64,000 nucleotides of DNA, from NCBI GenBank assembly GCA_947488615.1, contig CANKZU010000006.1:124001-188000 (forward strand), written 5' to 3'. Below, in pieces: positions 24,241 through 33,023 of this stretch. The translations under genes and the position numbers were made by a program. Below the pieces are notes generated by a model. The model ran no database searches and was not told the origin of the DNA. It worked only from the letters and a program-made list of their open reading frames with translations. Origin of the DNA: an uncultured Aurantimonas sp. Lineage in GTDB: Bacteria; Pseudomonadota; Alphaproteobacteria; Rhizobiales; Rhizobiaceae. Numbering within the stretch: position 1 is the first letter of the stretch; every line of letters starts with the position of its first letter.

Positions 24241-26135
24241 CAGGTGGCGGCCGCGACGTGGGCGGACGCCGCCTCGGTGGTCTTGCGAGCCTTTTCGGCG
24301 CGGGCATCGCGTTCGGTCGTCGTCGCCTTCACGATCTTATCCTGCTCGCGCTCCTGCCGGGGCGGGCCGAAGGAAATGATGGTGTCGCCTTCGTCGGGTT
24401 CGCCCGATCCTTCGGACGCGGCGAAGACAAGACTTTCCGATGGCTTGATCCACAACAGAACGTGGGTTTCCTCCGGCCGCGTCTCGACGAAGCGCTCGTA
24501 GCCGAATTCCTCGGTCAGCCGCGTCGCCTGGAAGGTCCAGCCGTCGACGATGAGATCACGCAACTGGGCATAGCTCTTGCCGGGCTTGAACAACGGCAAG
24601 CCACCGATGGTGAAGTTCATCGACTGACGGTCGGAGGCTCCGAGATCGCCGATCTGGAACACATCGGAACGACCGATCTCCGGCGCGAAATCCGTACAGA
24701 TCAAGGCGTTGTAGGCGTCGTTGTCGGTCGCCGCCACCATGTGGTCGAAGCGCGAGAGATTGAGCGAATGGTGGGCCTGTTCCGACAGAATCTCGCCATA
24801 CCAGACCTCGACTTCGGCCAGCCGTGCTTCGGACGCGCGCGACCAGTTGCCGTCGGCGATGAGAACCGGAACCTCCTGCGCCTTGAGGCGGCGGGCGAAG
24901 GCGATGGTGAAGCGGGACGCCCCGACGAAGAGGACGCCCGGCCTATCCGCCGAGCGCAGATCGAGAAGGCGTGCCAGCGGCCCGAGCGAAAAGCCGTGCA
25001 GGACGATAGTGGCGGCGACCAGGGCGAACGTATAGGCGATCATGCGGTCGCCATCGGTCACCCCGATGCGCGCCAGCGTCGCGCCGAACAGGCCGGCGAC
25101 CGCGACCGCGACGATACCGCGCGGTGCGATCCAGCCGACAAGCAGCCGCTCCTTCCAGCTGAGGCCGGCACCGATCGTCGCCACGAAGACGGCCAAGGGC
25201 CGCACCAGAAACAGCACGACAGCCAGAAAGCCGACCACCCGCCATTCGAGGCTGCGGATCACGTCCATCTGCAGCGAGGCGGTCAGGACGATGAACAGGC
25301 CCGAGACGAGCAGCGTGGTGATCGTCTCCTTGAACCGTCGGAGTTCGGTGATGCTGGCGATCCGGGCATTGGCCATGGTGATGCCCATGACCGTCACGGT
25401 CAGCAACCCGGCCTCCTCGAGCACCAGATTGGTGATGGAATTCATCGCGACGACGGCCGCGAAGAGGATCGGCGCTTTCAGATATTCCGGTGCATGGCCG
25501 CGGGTGAACAGCCAACTGAGCCCGCGCCCCGCCGCGATACCGCCGGGAACCGCGATGACGATCGCCAGGATCACATTGAGGATCAGGTTTTCGGCCTCGT
25601 GCGCCCCTGTCAGCACGAGGAAGGTCTCGAAGGAGATGACCGCGAACAACGCACCGAGCGGGTCGTTGACGATCGCCTCCCATCTGAGGATCGACGCCGG
25701 CCGGGTCTTCAGCTTGGCGTGACGCAAAAGCGGCATGATCACCGTCGGCCCGGTGACCACCAGCACCGCGCCGAGGATGATCGCAGTCGGCCAGGACAAA
25801 TTGCCGACATAATGGGCGGCGAGCGCCGTCATGATCCAGACCAGCGGCCCGGACACGATGACGATGCGCCGCACCGCCTTCGACGTCTCGCGGATCTCGC
25901 GAAAATTCAGCGTCAGCCCACCTTCGAACAGCACGATCGCGACGGCGGTCGACACCAGCGGCGTGTAAAGGTCGCCGAAATCCGCGCGCGGATTCATGAG
26001 GCCGGTGAACGGGCCGAAGAAGAGACCGACGGCAAGCAGGATCACGATCGCCGGGATCTGCAGGCGCCAGGCCAGCCACTGCGAGGCGATGCCCGCGGCG
26101 CCGATGAGGGCGATCTGGGCGGCGAGATCATCCAT
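24240..26135 (-). CDS. Cation:proton antiporter, CPA1 type, with C-terminal nucleotide-binding domain
   Basis: A 631-residue protein. Residues 1-400 hold about twelve membrane segments of a CPA1 Na+(K+)/H+ exchanger, including VLFEGGLTLNFREIR, the ion-binding region around RWEAIVNDPLGALFAV with its ND pair, and the late WIAPRGIVAVAVAG. A cytoplasmic Rossmann domain (VLFVGASRFTIAFARRL) and an RCK-C-like tail follow. The last ~40 residues are charged and probably disordered. It exports cations for pH or salt balance. AAGGATAA precedes the ATG. The coupling with prmA has no obvious functional logic. Confidence 0.9.
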   Translation of the reverse strand: MDDLAAQIALIGAAGIASQWLAWRLQIPAIVILLAVGLFFGPFTGLMNPRADFGDLYTPLVSTAVAIVLFEGGLTLNFREIRETSKAVRRIVIVSGPLVWIMTALAAHYVGNLSWPTAIILGAVLVVTGPTVIMPLLRHAKLKTRPASILRWEAIVNDPLGALFAVISFETFLVLTGAHEAENLILNVILAIVIAVPGGIAAGRGLSWLFTRGHAPEYLKAPILFAAVVAMNSITNLVLEEAGLLTVTVMGITMANARIASITELRRFKETITTLLVSGLFIVLTASLQMDVIRSLEWRVVGFLAVVLFLVRPLAVFVATIGAGLSWKERLLVGWIAPRGIVAVAVAGLFGATLARIGVTDGDRMIAYTFALVAATIVLHGFSLGPLARLLDLRSADRPGVLFVGASRFTIAFARRLKAQEVPVLIADGNWSRASEARLAEVEVWYGEILSEQAHHSLNLSRFDHMVAATDNDAYNALICTDFAPEIGRSDVFQIGDLGASDRQSMNFTIGGLPLFKPGKSYAQLRDLIVDGWTFQATRLTEEFGYERFVETRPEETHVLLWIKPSESLVFAASEGSGEPDEGDTIISFGPPRQEREQDKIVKATTTERDARAEKARKTTEAASAHVAAAT

Positions 26136-26263
26136 GTACGATTATCCTTGCGAAAGACGACGCCCAACTAGGCCGAAACGGCGCAAAGGAAATGGGCGCC
26201 GTGATCTCCCACGGCGCCGAAGCTCTTGCCATCATGTTTTCAGACGCCGCCAATCTGTCGTAC

Positions 26264-26857
26264 TCAAAGCCCGACGAGCCGATCCAGCTTGGCGCGCGCT
26301 GTGTCCGGAGCTTCACCATAAGCAAGGGTGCCGGCCAGCGTGCCACCTGCGTCCAACAGAAATGTCGTCGCGGTATGGTCCATGGAATAGTCGGAGCCAT
26401 CGCCCACCTTCGCCGCATAGACGCCCCAACCCTTCAGCATGGCGGCGATCTTGTCCGGCGCACCGGTGATCGCGGTGATGTCCGGACCGACGGCCGCAAC
26501 GTAGTCTTTCAGGATCGCGGACGTGTCACGCTCGGGATCGACGGTGACAAAGACGACGCGCAGGGATTTTCCCTTATCCTTCAGCCGCTTCTGATGACCG
26601 GCAAGCTCGTACAGCGTCGTCGGGCAGACTTCAGGGCAGTGGGTGAAGCCGAAGAACACGGCCGAGGGCTGGCCGGTCAGAGCGGCTTCGGTGATCGGCG
26701 CGCCGGTCTGATCGACGAGCGCAAAGGGTGTTCCGTATGGCTCGCCGGCACCCGTGGGACTGCCCTGCCCGTAAAGGAAAACCAGCGCCACGACCGCGCC
26801 CGCTAACAGGGCCACGAGCGCCCATAGAGATGTGCGTAGGATCAAAACTGAGTTCAT
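26264..26857 (-). CDS. SCO1/SenC-family copper protein
   Basis: A 197-residue thioredoxin-fold protein with an N-terminal membrane anchor (SLWALVALLAGAVVALVFLY) that places the domain in the periplasm. The copper ligands are present: C-x3-C in FTHCPEVCPTTL and the distal His in YSMDHTATTFL. SCO proteins deliver copper to cytochrome oxidase or act as redox chaperones. This gene lies in one direction with a ferredoxin and an SBP56/MtoX gene; copper delivery to MtoX is the likely role here, by analogy with known mtoX-senC clusters. The ATG at 26857 follows GAGAATGAT; the upstream extension is rejected. Confidence 0.9.
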   Translation of the reverse strand: MNSVLILRTSLWALVALLAGAVVALVFLYGQGSPTGAGEPYGTPFALVDQTGAPITEAALTGQPSAVFFGFTHCPEVCPTTLYELAGHQKRLKDKGKSLRVVFVTVDPERDTSAILKDYVAAVGPDITAITGAPDKIAAMLKGWGVYAAKVGDGSDYSMDHTATTFLLDAGGTLAGTLAYGEAPDTARAKLDRLVGL

Positions 26858-26961
26858 ATCATTCTCGGTGCGGGCATCGCGAAGACCCCGCCTACCTCTC
26901 CGGCGCGTCAGATTTGATTTCCGGACGCAAATAGCACGCCCCGACCGCACGAGGCGAGAGT

Positions 26962-27315
26962 TTATGACTCTTGTTCCGGCGAGCCTGGCCCCCGGACTTG
27001 CGGGACGCTGAACGGATTGCGGTAAAGATCCGCATGACTCTCGACGCCGACCGCGATGACGCAATCGGAACGAGGCCGGGCGACACACAAGAGAATATAG
27101 CCGGCCGCGCTCTGCCGGCGGTTCAGCGCCGTCCCTTTCGGCTGGCGCACCTTGCCCGAGATCAGTCGCCCGGCGCAGGTGATGCAACCGCCGTAACGGC
27201 AGGCAACCGGCAGGACGAGCCCGGCCGCCTCGGCGGCGTCGAGGATCGGCTGGTCATCATCAACATCGAGGACGCGGCCGTTCCGATTCAAGAGAGTGAC
27301 CCGGTGCGTTTTCAA
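26962..27315 (-). CDS. Plant-type [2Fe-2S] ferredoxin
   Basis: A 117-residue protein with the beta-grasp ferredoxin fold. Cluster ligands are in CRYGGCITCAG (C-x4-C-x2-C) and the fourth Cys in YILLCVARP. The N-terminus starts directly with the first strand (KTHRVTLLNRNGRVLDV), so it is cytoplasmic. It lies between the SBP56 gene and the SCO gene on the same strand with gaps of 52 and 104 bases. It may carry electrons for the sulfur pathway, but its partner is unknown. Confidence 0.9.
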   Translation of the reverse strand: MKTHRVTLLNRNGRVLDVDDDQPILDAAEAAGLVLPVACRYGGCITCAGRLISGKVRQPKGTALNRRQSAAGYILLCVARPRSDCVIAVGVESHADLYRNPFSVPQVRGPGSPEQES

Positions 27316-27367
27316 CGCCCACGCCGTCCGTCGAGGAACCGGTCACCGGCTCGGCTGCCCGCCCGCG

Positions 27368-28720
27368 TCACACCCAGATGTCGCTGGTCACGTCGCCGCC
27401 CGGATAGCGCATCTCGTGGCAGCGCGCCGGACCGTTCGGCTCCTTGCCGAAGTCGACCAGGAAGTCGGGATTGATCGACATGCCGCCGTTGGTGTCGCAG
27501 TCGATCATGAACATCTGCGCGCCCTTGTCCTTCATGCCCGGATAGAACTGGTTGTCCCAGGTCGAGAACAGCGACGTGGTGACGTAGAGCCGCTTGCCGT
27601 CCAGCGAGAGTTGGATCATCTGCGGCGCGCCCTGCACCGTGACGCCATTGACCTCCGCCGCCTTCCCGAGCATGCCGCCGAGCCAGACCTGGCCGGTCAG
27701 CTTCGGGTTCGAGCGGTCGGTGATATCGTATTGCCTGAGATCGCCATGCAGCCAGTTGGCGAAATAAATGTAGCGATCGTCCATCGAAATCAGGATGTCG
27801 GTAATCAGGCTCGGCATCGGTACAGGAAAACCCGCGACATCGATCGTGGGGATATCGATCACCTTCTCCAGCTGCGCTTCACCATTGTCATCCTTCCACC
27901 AATGGAAGACGTTCGAGGACAAGGTGGCGGCAAAATAGCCGTGATGCGATTCCGGATCGTGCAGCCCGCGAACCTCCAACGGAATCATGCCCTCGGCGCC
28001 GAGATCGACGGATTTGGCCACCTTCTTGCCCTTGAAGTCCCAAAAATGCACCGACTGCCCGTATTTTCCGGCAGCGACGTCGTCCAGGTCGAAGCCCGGC
28101 AGAAACGTATTCGGCGCGGCCCATTCAGAGCTCACCATCATGTTGTGACGCGGCTGGTACCAGAAGTCGTAATTGTACTTCATGCCGTTGAGCTCGTTCT
28201 CCCAGCGGCCGACGATGTCGAAATTCTCGTCGAGATGCAGGAAGCCGCCGGGCGCGTTGCCATCGGCGTCGCCCAGCATCGAGATGATGATGTCCGAGCC
28301 GAGGCAATGGACCGTGTGCGGCGCCGACAGATTGGTCTTCGCCTTGATCTCGTCGCCGGACACGACCGTGTGCAGCTTTGGATTCGTCGCATCGGCCGTG
28401 TCGATCACATTGATGTTCGAGGTCCGCACCCCCGGCATCAGCAGATAGCGGCGGGATTTCGAGGAATCGTCATGGCAGGATGAGCAGGCGTTCCAGCCCG
28501 AATGGTGCAGCTCGTCGCCGATCTGCGGCATTTCGGTCCGCGCAACGACGCTGGAATAGGTCGGGCTATCCGGGTCGACATCAACGGTTGCCAGATAATC
28601 CGGCTTTTCCACGCCCGTCCCGACATAGAGCGCCACCGTATAAAGCAGCTTCTCCCGCTCAGCCTGCATCGCCTCTGTGGGCGAGGCATAGCCCGGCCCG
28701 CAACAACCATTCTCCGCCAT
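27368..28720 (-). CDS. mtoX: Selenium-binding protein 56 family, probable methanethiol oxidase
   Basis: A 450-residue SBP56 protein alignable end to end with animal SELENBP1: CCGPGYASPTEAM at the start, ELHHSGWNACSSCHDDSSKS with the conserved C-x-x-C, YDFWYQPRHNMMVSSEWAAP, YFANWLHGDLRQYDI and a final RYPGGDVTSDIWV. Bacterial members are copper-dependent methanethiol oxidases that produce formaldehyde, hydrogen sulfide and hydrogen peroxide. The SCO1/SenC gene downstream fits that. There is no signal peptide, whereas characterised bacterial MtoX enzymes are periplasmic, so the location is in doubt. The first gene of a three-gene minus-strand set. Confidence 0.9.
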   Translation of the reverse strand: MAENGCCGPGYASPTEAMQAEREKLLYTVALYVGTGVEKPDYLATVDVDPDSPTYSSVVARTEMPQIGDELHHSGWNACSSCHDDSSKSRRYLLMPGVRTSNINVIDTADATNPKLHTVVSGDEIKAKTNLSAPHTVHCLGSDIIISMLGDADGNAPGGFLHLDENFDIVGRWENELNGMKYNYDFWYQPRHNMMVSSEWAAPNTFLPGFDLDDVAAGKYGQSVHFWDFKGKKVAKSVDLGAEGMIPLEVRGLHDPESHHGYFAATLSSNVFHWWKDDNGEAQLEKVIDIPTIDVAGFPVPMPSLITDILISMDDRYIYFANWLHGDLRQYDITDRSNPKLTGQVWLGGMLGKAAEVNGVTVQGAPQMIQLSLDGKRLYVTTSLFSTWDNQFYPGMKDKGAQMFMIDCDTNGGMSINPDFLVDFGKEPNGPARCHEMRYPGGDVTSDIWV

Positions 28721-28943
28721 TGGATCCTCCCAAGATTATCGGCGCGGCAGTTGACCTTTCGTCACCGGGAGGCAGCATGACAGCCGACGCCGGCGTTGCA
28801 AATCAAAACATCGGTCGATTCTCTTACGTTCGCCTCGGCATGGCCTGTTTCCGTCGACCCTGTACCGGCGCCGCATCGCGGGTTATTGCCGCATCCGAAC
28901 ACGCGGGGGCGAAGAACGGAGGCCCTCGAAGGGATCCCATGCG

Positions 28944-29633
28944 ATGAATGAAGGCGAAGGCAGAGCCGAAGACGATCCGCGCCTGCGATCGTCCGAGCCG
29001 CGCATCCACCCGACGGCTGAGCTCAAGGAAACGCGCCTCGGGCGCTTCGTCGAGATCGGCCAGCGCGTGCTGCTGCGCGACGTTACGGTCGGCGACTTTT
29101 CCTATTTTGAGCGCGGTGGCGAGGCGATTTACACCGACATCGGCAAGTTCTGCTCGATCGCGGCGAAGGTCAGGATCAACGCGCTCGACCATCCGATGGG
29201 GCGGCCGACGACCCACAAGCTCAGCTACCGGCCGAACGAGTATTTCCGCTTTCTGCCGATCGATTCCGGCTGGCGCGAACACCGCAGGGCTAAGCGCGTC
29301 GCGATCGGCCACGACGTGTGGATCGGTCACGGCGCTGTGGTGATGCCCGGCGTCCAAATCGGCGACGGTGCGGTGATCGGCGCCAATGCGGTGGTGACCA
29401 AGGACGTCGCGTCCTACGCCATCGTCGCCGGCGTGCCGGCACGGGTGCTGCGCGCGCGGTTTTCCGCCGAGATCGCCGAGCGGCTCAAGCGCCTTGCCTG
29501 GTGGGACTGGCCGCCGGAGGTGCTGTTTGCGGCGATCCCCGACATGCAGGCGCTGCCGATGGAAGCGTTTCTCGATAAATGGGAAGTGGCCGAAACCGCG
29601 CCTCAGCCGGACTCGTCGGCCAACAGGAAATAG
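28944..29633 (+). CDS. Left-handed beta-helix acyltransferase (hexapeptide repeat)
   Basis: A 229-residue hexapeptide-repeat acetyltransferase of the DapD/GlmU/CatB-like group. Repeats run from ETRLGRFVEIGQRVLLRDVTV through VAIGHDVWIGHGAVVMPGVQIGDGAVIGANAVVTKDV, with catalytic-type His in INALDHPMG. It resembles the group found in phosphonate-gene neighbourhoods, but no phosphonate genes are near. Acyl acceptor unknown. The ATG at 28944 follows AAGGGATCCCATGCG. Its 3' end overlaps the convergent MFS gene by 31 bases. Confidence 0.82.
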   Translation: MNEGEGRAEDDPRLRSSEPRIHPTAELKETRLGRFVEIGQRVLLRDVTVGDFSYFERGGEAIYTDIGKFCSIAAKVRINALDHPMGRPTTHKLSYRPNEYFRFLPIDSGWREHRRAKRVAIGHDVWIGHGAVVMPGVQIGDGAVIGANAVVTKDVASYAIVAGVPARVLRARFSAEIAERLKRLAWWDWPPEVLFAAIPDMQALPMEAFLDKWEVAETAPQPDSSANRK

Positions 29634-30805
29634 GCCGCCGCCGCCGCCGGAATGGAGATGCCAATGACACAGACACCCACCCAGCCGAAAGCTTGGAGCA
29701 CTGGGCTCGACAGGGCCGATCCGATCGCCCCGCCGAGGAAGAACGTCGTCATGTAGACGGCATTGAGCCGGTTCCGGATGGTCGCGTCAAGCTGGTAGAT
29801 TTCGCGCTGGCCGAAGACCATATTGGCCTGCACGCCGAGATCGATGAGAATGCCTGCGGCAACCAGCGCGGCGAGCGATACGCCGCCGAACAGCGCCGCG
29901 ACGAAGGCGGCGATCACCGTCACCATCGCCGCGATCGTGCCGATCCGGGTGAAGCCGCGGTCGGCAAGACGACCTGCGATCGGGGCGGCGAAGACGCCGA
30001 GGACACCGGCCAGCGTGAACAGGGCAACGCCGGTCGGGGTGAAATTGTAGGGCGCGCGCAGAAGGATCACGGGCGCGGCGGTCCAGAACAGCGAAAACGC
30101 CCCGAACATCGCAGCGTGATAGAGCCCGCGCCGGCGCAGCACCGGCTGCCGGACGAACAACGTGCCGAGCGAGGCGAGCAGCGTGGCATAGCTCCGCTCG
30201 CCGTGGGGCTCGCGGCGCGGCAACAGGATCACACCAGCGAGGCCAAGCGCCGCGATGAGCCCCGCGGACAGACCAAACACCCCGCGCCAGCCGACATAGT
30301 CGGCGAGGAAGCTGGAGAGCGGGCGGGCGAGCAGTATGCCGCCAAGAAGCCCGCTCATGACATTGCCAACGACCTTGCCGCGCTCGGCGGAGGGGGCGAG
30401 ATTGGCGGCGAGCGGCACGATCATCTGCGCCGCCGTCGAGGTGATGCCGACAACCAGCATCATGACGAACAGGGTCGTCAGGCCTGGTGCCAACGCGAGG
30501 CCGGCGAGGCTGACAACGTTCGCCGCCATCGTGACGAGGATCAGCTTGCGGTTCTCGACACGATCGCCGAGCGGCACCAGCAAGACGAGGCCGATCGCGT
30601 AGCCGATCTGCGCGGCGGTGACGATCATGCTCTCGGTCGAGGCCGACAGGCCGGTGTCGTCGCCGATCAGCGCGACCAGCGGCTGAGCGTAATAGAGATT
30701 GGCCGCGAGCGCTCCGCAGGCAAGCGCGAACAACACCGTCAGGACGGTGCCGAGAGCGCCCTCACCGGTGGCGCCCGATTGCGCGGCAAAGCTCGGTTGG
30801 GTCAT
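29603..30805 (-). CDS. MFS transporter, YnfM-like
   Basis: A 400-residue membrane protein with twelve predicted segments. The MFS signature between segments 2 and 3 is GDRVENRKLI, and the opening LACGALAANLYYAQPLVALIGDD-like sequence is typical of the YnfM/arabinose-efflux group. It is probably a proton-driven exporter of small molecules. AGGAGA lies eleven bases before the ATG at 30805; an alternative ATG at 30832 would overlap that site. It overlaps the acyltransferase gene tail to tail. Confidence 0.87.
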   Translation of the reverse strand: MTQPSFAAQSGATGEGALGTVLTVLFALACGALAANLYYAQPLVALIGDDTGLSASTESMIVTAAQIGYAIGLVLLVPLGDRVENRKLILVTMAANVVSLAGLALAPGLTTLFVMMLVVGITSTAAQMIVPLAANLAPSAERGKVVGNVMSGLLGGILLARPLSSFLADYVGWRGVFGLSAGLIAALGLAGVILLPRREPHGERSYATLLASLGTLFVRQPVLRRRGLYHAAMFGAFSLFWTAAPVILLRAPYNFTPTGVALFTLAGVLGVFAAPIAGRLADRGFTRIGTIAAMVTVIAAFVAALFGGVSLAALVAAGILIDLGVQANMVFGQREIYQLDATIRNRLNAVYMTTFFLGGAIGSALSSPVLQAFGWVGVCVIGISIPAAAAAYFLLADESG

Positions 30806-30983
30806 GGACGACGAATTCTCCTGGAGCATCACGCGGGCCGGCGCTTCGCAGCCGCAACATAGCGCGGAGCGGCGGCTCGATAAGCCCGGCCGGCGGGGCG
30901 TACGACCAAAGCACCCTCCCCCCGCTTGCCACCGCCTCGCCGGACCTTATGGTTGCCGGCAACAGCAAAACAGGATGACACGC

Positions 30984-31823
30984 ATGCGCTTTACCGGAAC
31001 CGACGCCTATGTGGCGGGCAAGGATCTGATGGTCGCGGTCAACGCCGCGATCACCCTCGAACGTCCATTGCTGGTCAAGGGCGAGCCGGGCACCGGCAAG
31101 ACCGAACTGGCCTTCCAGATCGCCGAGGCGCTGGGGCTCCGGCTGATCCAGTGGACGGTGAAGTCCACCACGCGCGCGGCGCAAGGGCTTTACGAATACG
31201 ACGCCGTCTCGCGGCTGCGCGACAGCCAGCTCGGCGACGAGAAGGTCAACGATATCCGCAACTATATCCGCCGCGGCAAGCTATGGGAGGCCTTCGCCTC
31301 CGACGAGCGCGTCGTCCTGTTGATCGACGAGATCGACAAGGCCGACATCGAATTTCCCAACGATCTCCTGCAGGAGCTCGACAAGATGGAGTTCGACGTC
31401 TACGAGACCGACGAGACGGTCAGGGCCAGGCATCGGCCGATCGTCATCGTCACTTCGAACAACGAGAAGGAGCTGCCGGACGCGTTCCTGCGCCGTTGCT
31501 TCTTCCACTACATCCAGTTTCCCGATCCCGAAACGCTGGCGAAGATCGTCGAGGTGCATCACCCCGGCATCAAGAAGGAGCTGGTGCGCGCCGCGCTGAC
31601 CCAGTTCTACGAGTTGCGCGAGCAGCCGGGCGTCAAGAAACGGCCGTCGACCTCGGAGGCGCTGGACTGGATTCGCCTGCTCGTCGCCGAGGACATCGAG
31701 CCCCAGGATCTGCGCGAGAGCCCGACCAGCGCCCTGCCGAAGCTCGCCGGCGCGCTGCTCAAGAACGAGCAGGACGTGCATCTGTTCGAGCGCCTGGCGT
31801 TTCTGGCGCGGCGGAAGGGGTAA
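30984..31823 (+). CDS. MoxR-type AAA+ ATPase
   Basis: A 279-residue AAA+ protein. Walker A is GEPGTGKTEL, Walker B is VVLLIDEIDKAD, sensor 1 is IVTSNNEKELPDAF, and FLRRCFFHYI holds the arginine finger. MoxR ATPases act with VWA-domain proteins to insert cofactors or mature enzymes. The VWA partner (CoxE-like) is not adjacent here but 2.6 kb downstream at 34468 on the same strand. The start at 30984 has AGGA eight bases upstream; 30975 is possible but overlaps that site. Confidence 0.9.
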   Translation: MRFTGTDAYVAGKDLMVAVNAAITLERPLLVKGEPGTGKTELAFQIAEALGLRLIQWTVKSTTRAAQGLYEYDAVSRLRDSQLGDEKVNDIRNYIRRGKLWEAFASDERVVLLIDEIDKADIEFPNDLLQELDKMEFDVYETDETVRARHRPIVIVTSNNEKELPDAFLRRCFFHYIQFPDPETLAKIVEVHHPGIKKELVRAALTQFYELREQPGVKKRPSTSEALDWIRLLVAEDIEPQDLRESPTSALPKLAGALLKNEQDVHLFERLAFLARRKG

Positions 31824-31847
31824 GCTTGCTCTCATCACGGAGGGCGA

Positions 31848-31901
31848 TGGCTGACATCACCCATTTGCGCTGGCGCGGGTTGCGCGCATGCGCTTGTTAG
31901 G
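31848..31901 (+). CDS. Possible 17-residue ORF or gene remnant
   Basis: ATG with a good GGAGGGCG ribosome site encodes MADITHLRWRGLRACAC then TAG. It lies between the MoxR gene and phzF, 36 bases before the phzF start. It could be a leader peptide, the remnant of a lost gene, or chance. No signal or membrane segment. Confidence 0.25.
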
Positions 31902-31937
31902 GCCGATTTGTCTTGAACCGTCGCTGAGGAGAGCCTG

Positions 31938-32768
31938 ATGCCCACCCTTCCCCTCTACCAGGTCGATGCCTTCACCGATCGCCTGTTTTCCGGCAATCCA
32001 GCCGCCGTCGTGCCGCTCGAATCCTGGCTGCCGGAGGCCACGATGCAGACGATCGCGGCCGAGAATAATCTCGCCGAAACCGCCTTCTTCGTGCCGGCCG
32101 GCGAGGCGCGCTGGAATCTGCGCTGGTTCACCCCGACAATCGAGGTGCCGCTGTGCGGCCATGCGACGCTGGCAAGCGCCTTTGTGCTAACCGAATGCCT
32201 CGGCGAGAAAGCGGCGATGCTGACCTTCGTCACACGGGAATCGGGCGAACTCACCGTGACGCGGGGCGAGGACGGCTGGTATGTGATGCGCTTCCCGCGT
32301 CGTCACGAGGTCGGCCCCGTCGAAGCGGCCGATATCGGCAGGCTGGCCGAGGCCCTCGGCGCCCGGCCGCAGGCGGTGCTCTCCTTCGCCGTGCCGAACG
32401 AGACGTCCTGGCTGGCCATTATGGAAAGCGCCGCCGAGGTCGAGGCGCTGGCGCCGGACCTAAGGGCGATCGGCGGACTGCCGCCGCGCAACGTCATCGC
32501 CACGGCAGAGGGCGCGCCGGGCTCCGGCATCGATTTCGTCTCGCGCATGTTCGCGCCGAAGGCCGGTATCGACGAGGATCCGGTGACCGGCTCGGCCCAT
32601 TGCTCGCTGGTGCCCTATTGGGCCGAGCGGCTGGGCAAGACCGACTTCACGGCCCGGCAGGTGTCGAGCCGCGGCGGCGATCTGCGCTGCCGGCTGGACG
32701 GCGAGACCGTCGTCGTGGCCGGCCAGGGCGTGCTCTATCTCAAGGGCGAGATCACTCTGCCAAGCTGA
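31938..32768 (+). CDS. PhzF-family epimerase/isomerase
   Basis: A 276-residue protein of the PhzF/diaminopimelate-epimerase fold. Motifs are YQVDAFTDRLFSGNPAAVV, ENNLAETAFFV (with the catalytic Glu), RWFTPTIEVPLCGHATLAS and GIDEDPVTGSAHCSL. There is no phenazine pathway nearby, so the substrate is unknown; most family members are uncharacterised isomerases. GAGGAGAGCC precedes the ATG. It sits between the MoxR gene and the cytochrome gene. Confidence 0.88.
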   Translation: MPTLPLYQVDAFTDRLFSGNPAAVVPLESWLPEATMQTIAAENNLAETAFFVPAGEARWNLRWFTPTIEVPLCGHATLASAFVLTECLGEKAAMLTFVTRESGELTVTRGEDGWYVMRFPRRHEVGPVEAADIGRLAEALGARPQAVLSFAVPNETSWLAIMESAAEVEALAPDLRAIGGLPPRNVIATAEGAPGSGIDFVSRMFAPKAGIDEDPVTGSAHCSLVPYWAERLGKTDFTARQVSSRGGDLRCRLDGETVVVAGQGVLYLKGEITLPS

Positions 32769-33023
32769 ACTGCGCCGGTCCGCCTAGCCGATCCGGACGG
32801 CGCCATTCTCCAGAAATTCGTAAGGCGGCACATCGAGGTTGCGCGGCGCCGGGATTGATGTGGATCAACGCTCGATCACTTCATCGGCGCTACAGCATCG
32901 TTGCGGCCATCGGTCTCGGCTTTCGGACCAGACCATGGTGTGTTCCCCTATGGGACGGCGTCCTTGGCAGATTCTGAAGGGCGCGGGGCGGTGCTGTTAC
33001 GATGATCTGAAAGGAATATGACG

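Noticed and set aside
24258..26171. Plus-strand open frame of 637 codons opposite the antiporter
   Set aside because: Antisense shadow of a real twelve-segment membrane protein. The translation is rich in Asp, Arg and Gly with no fold or motif.
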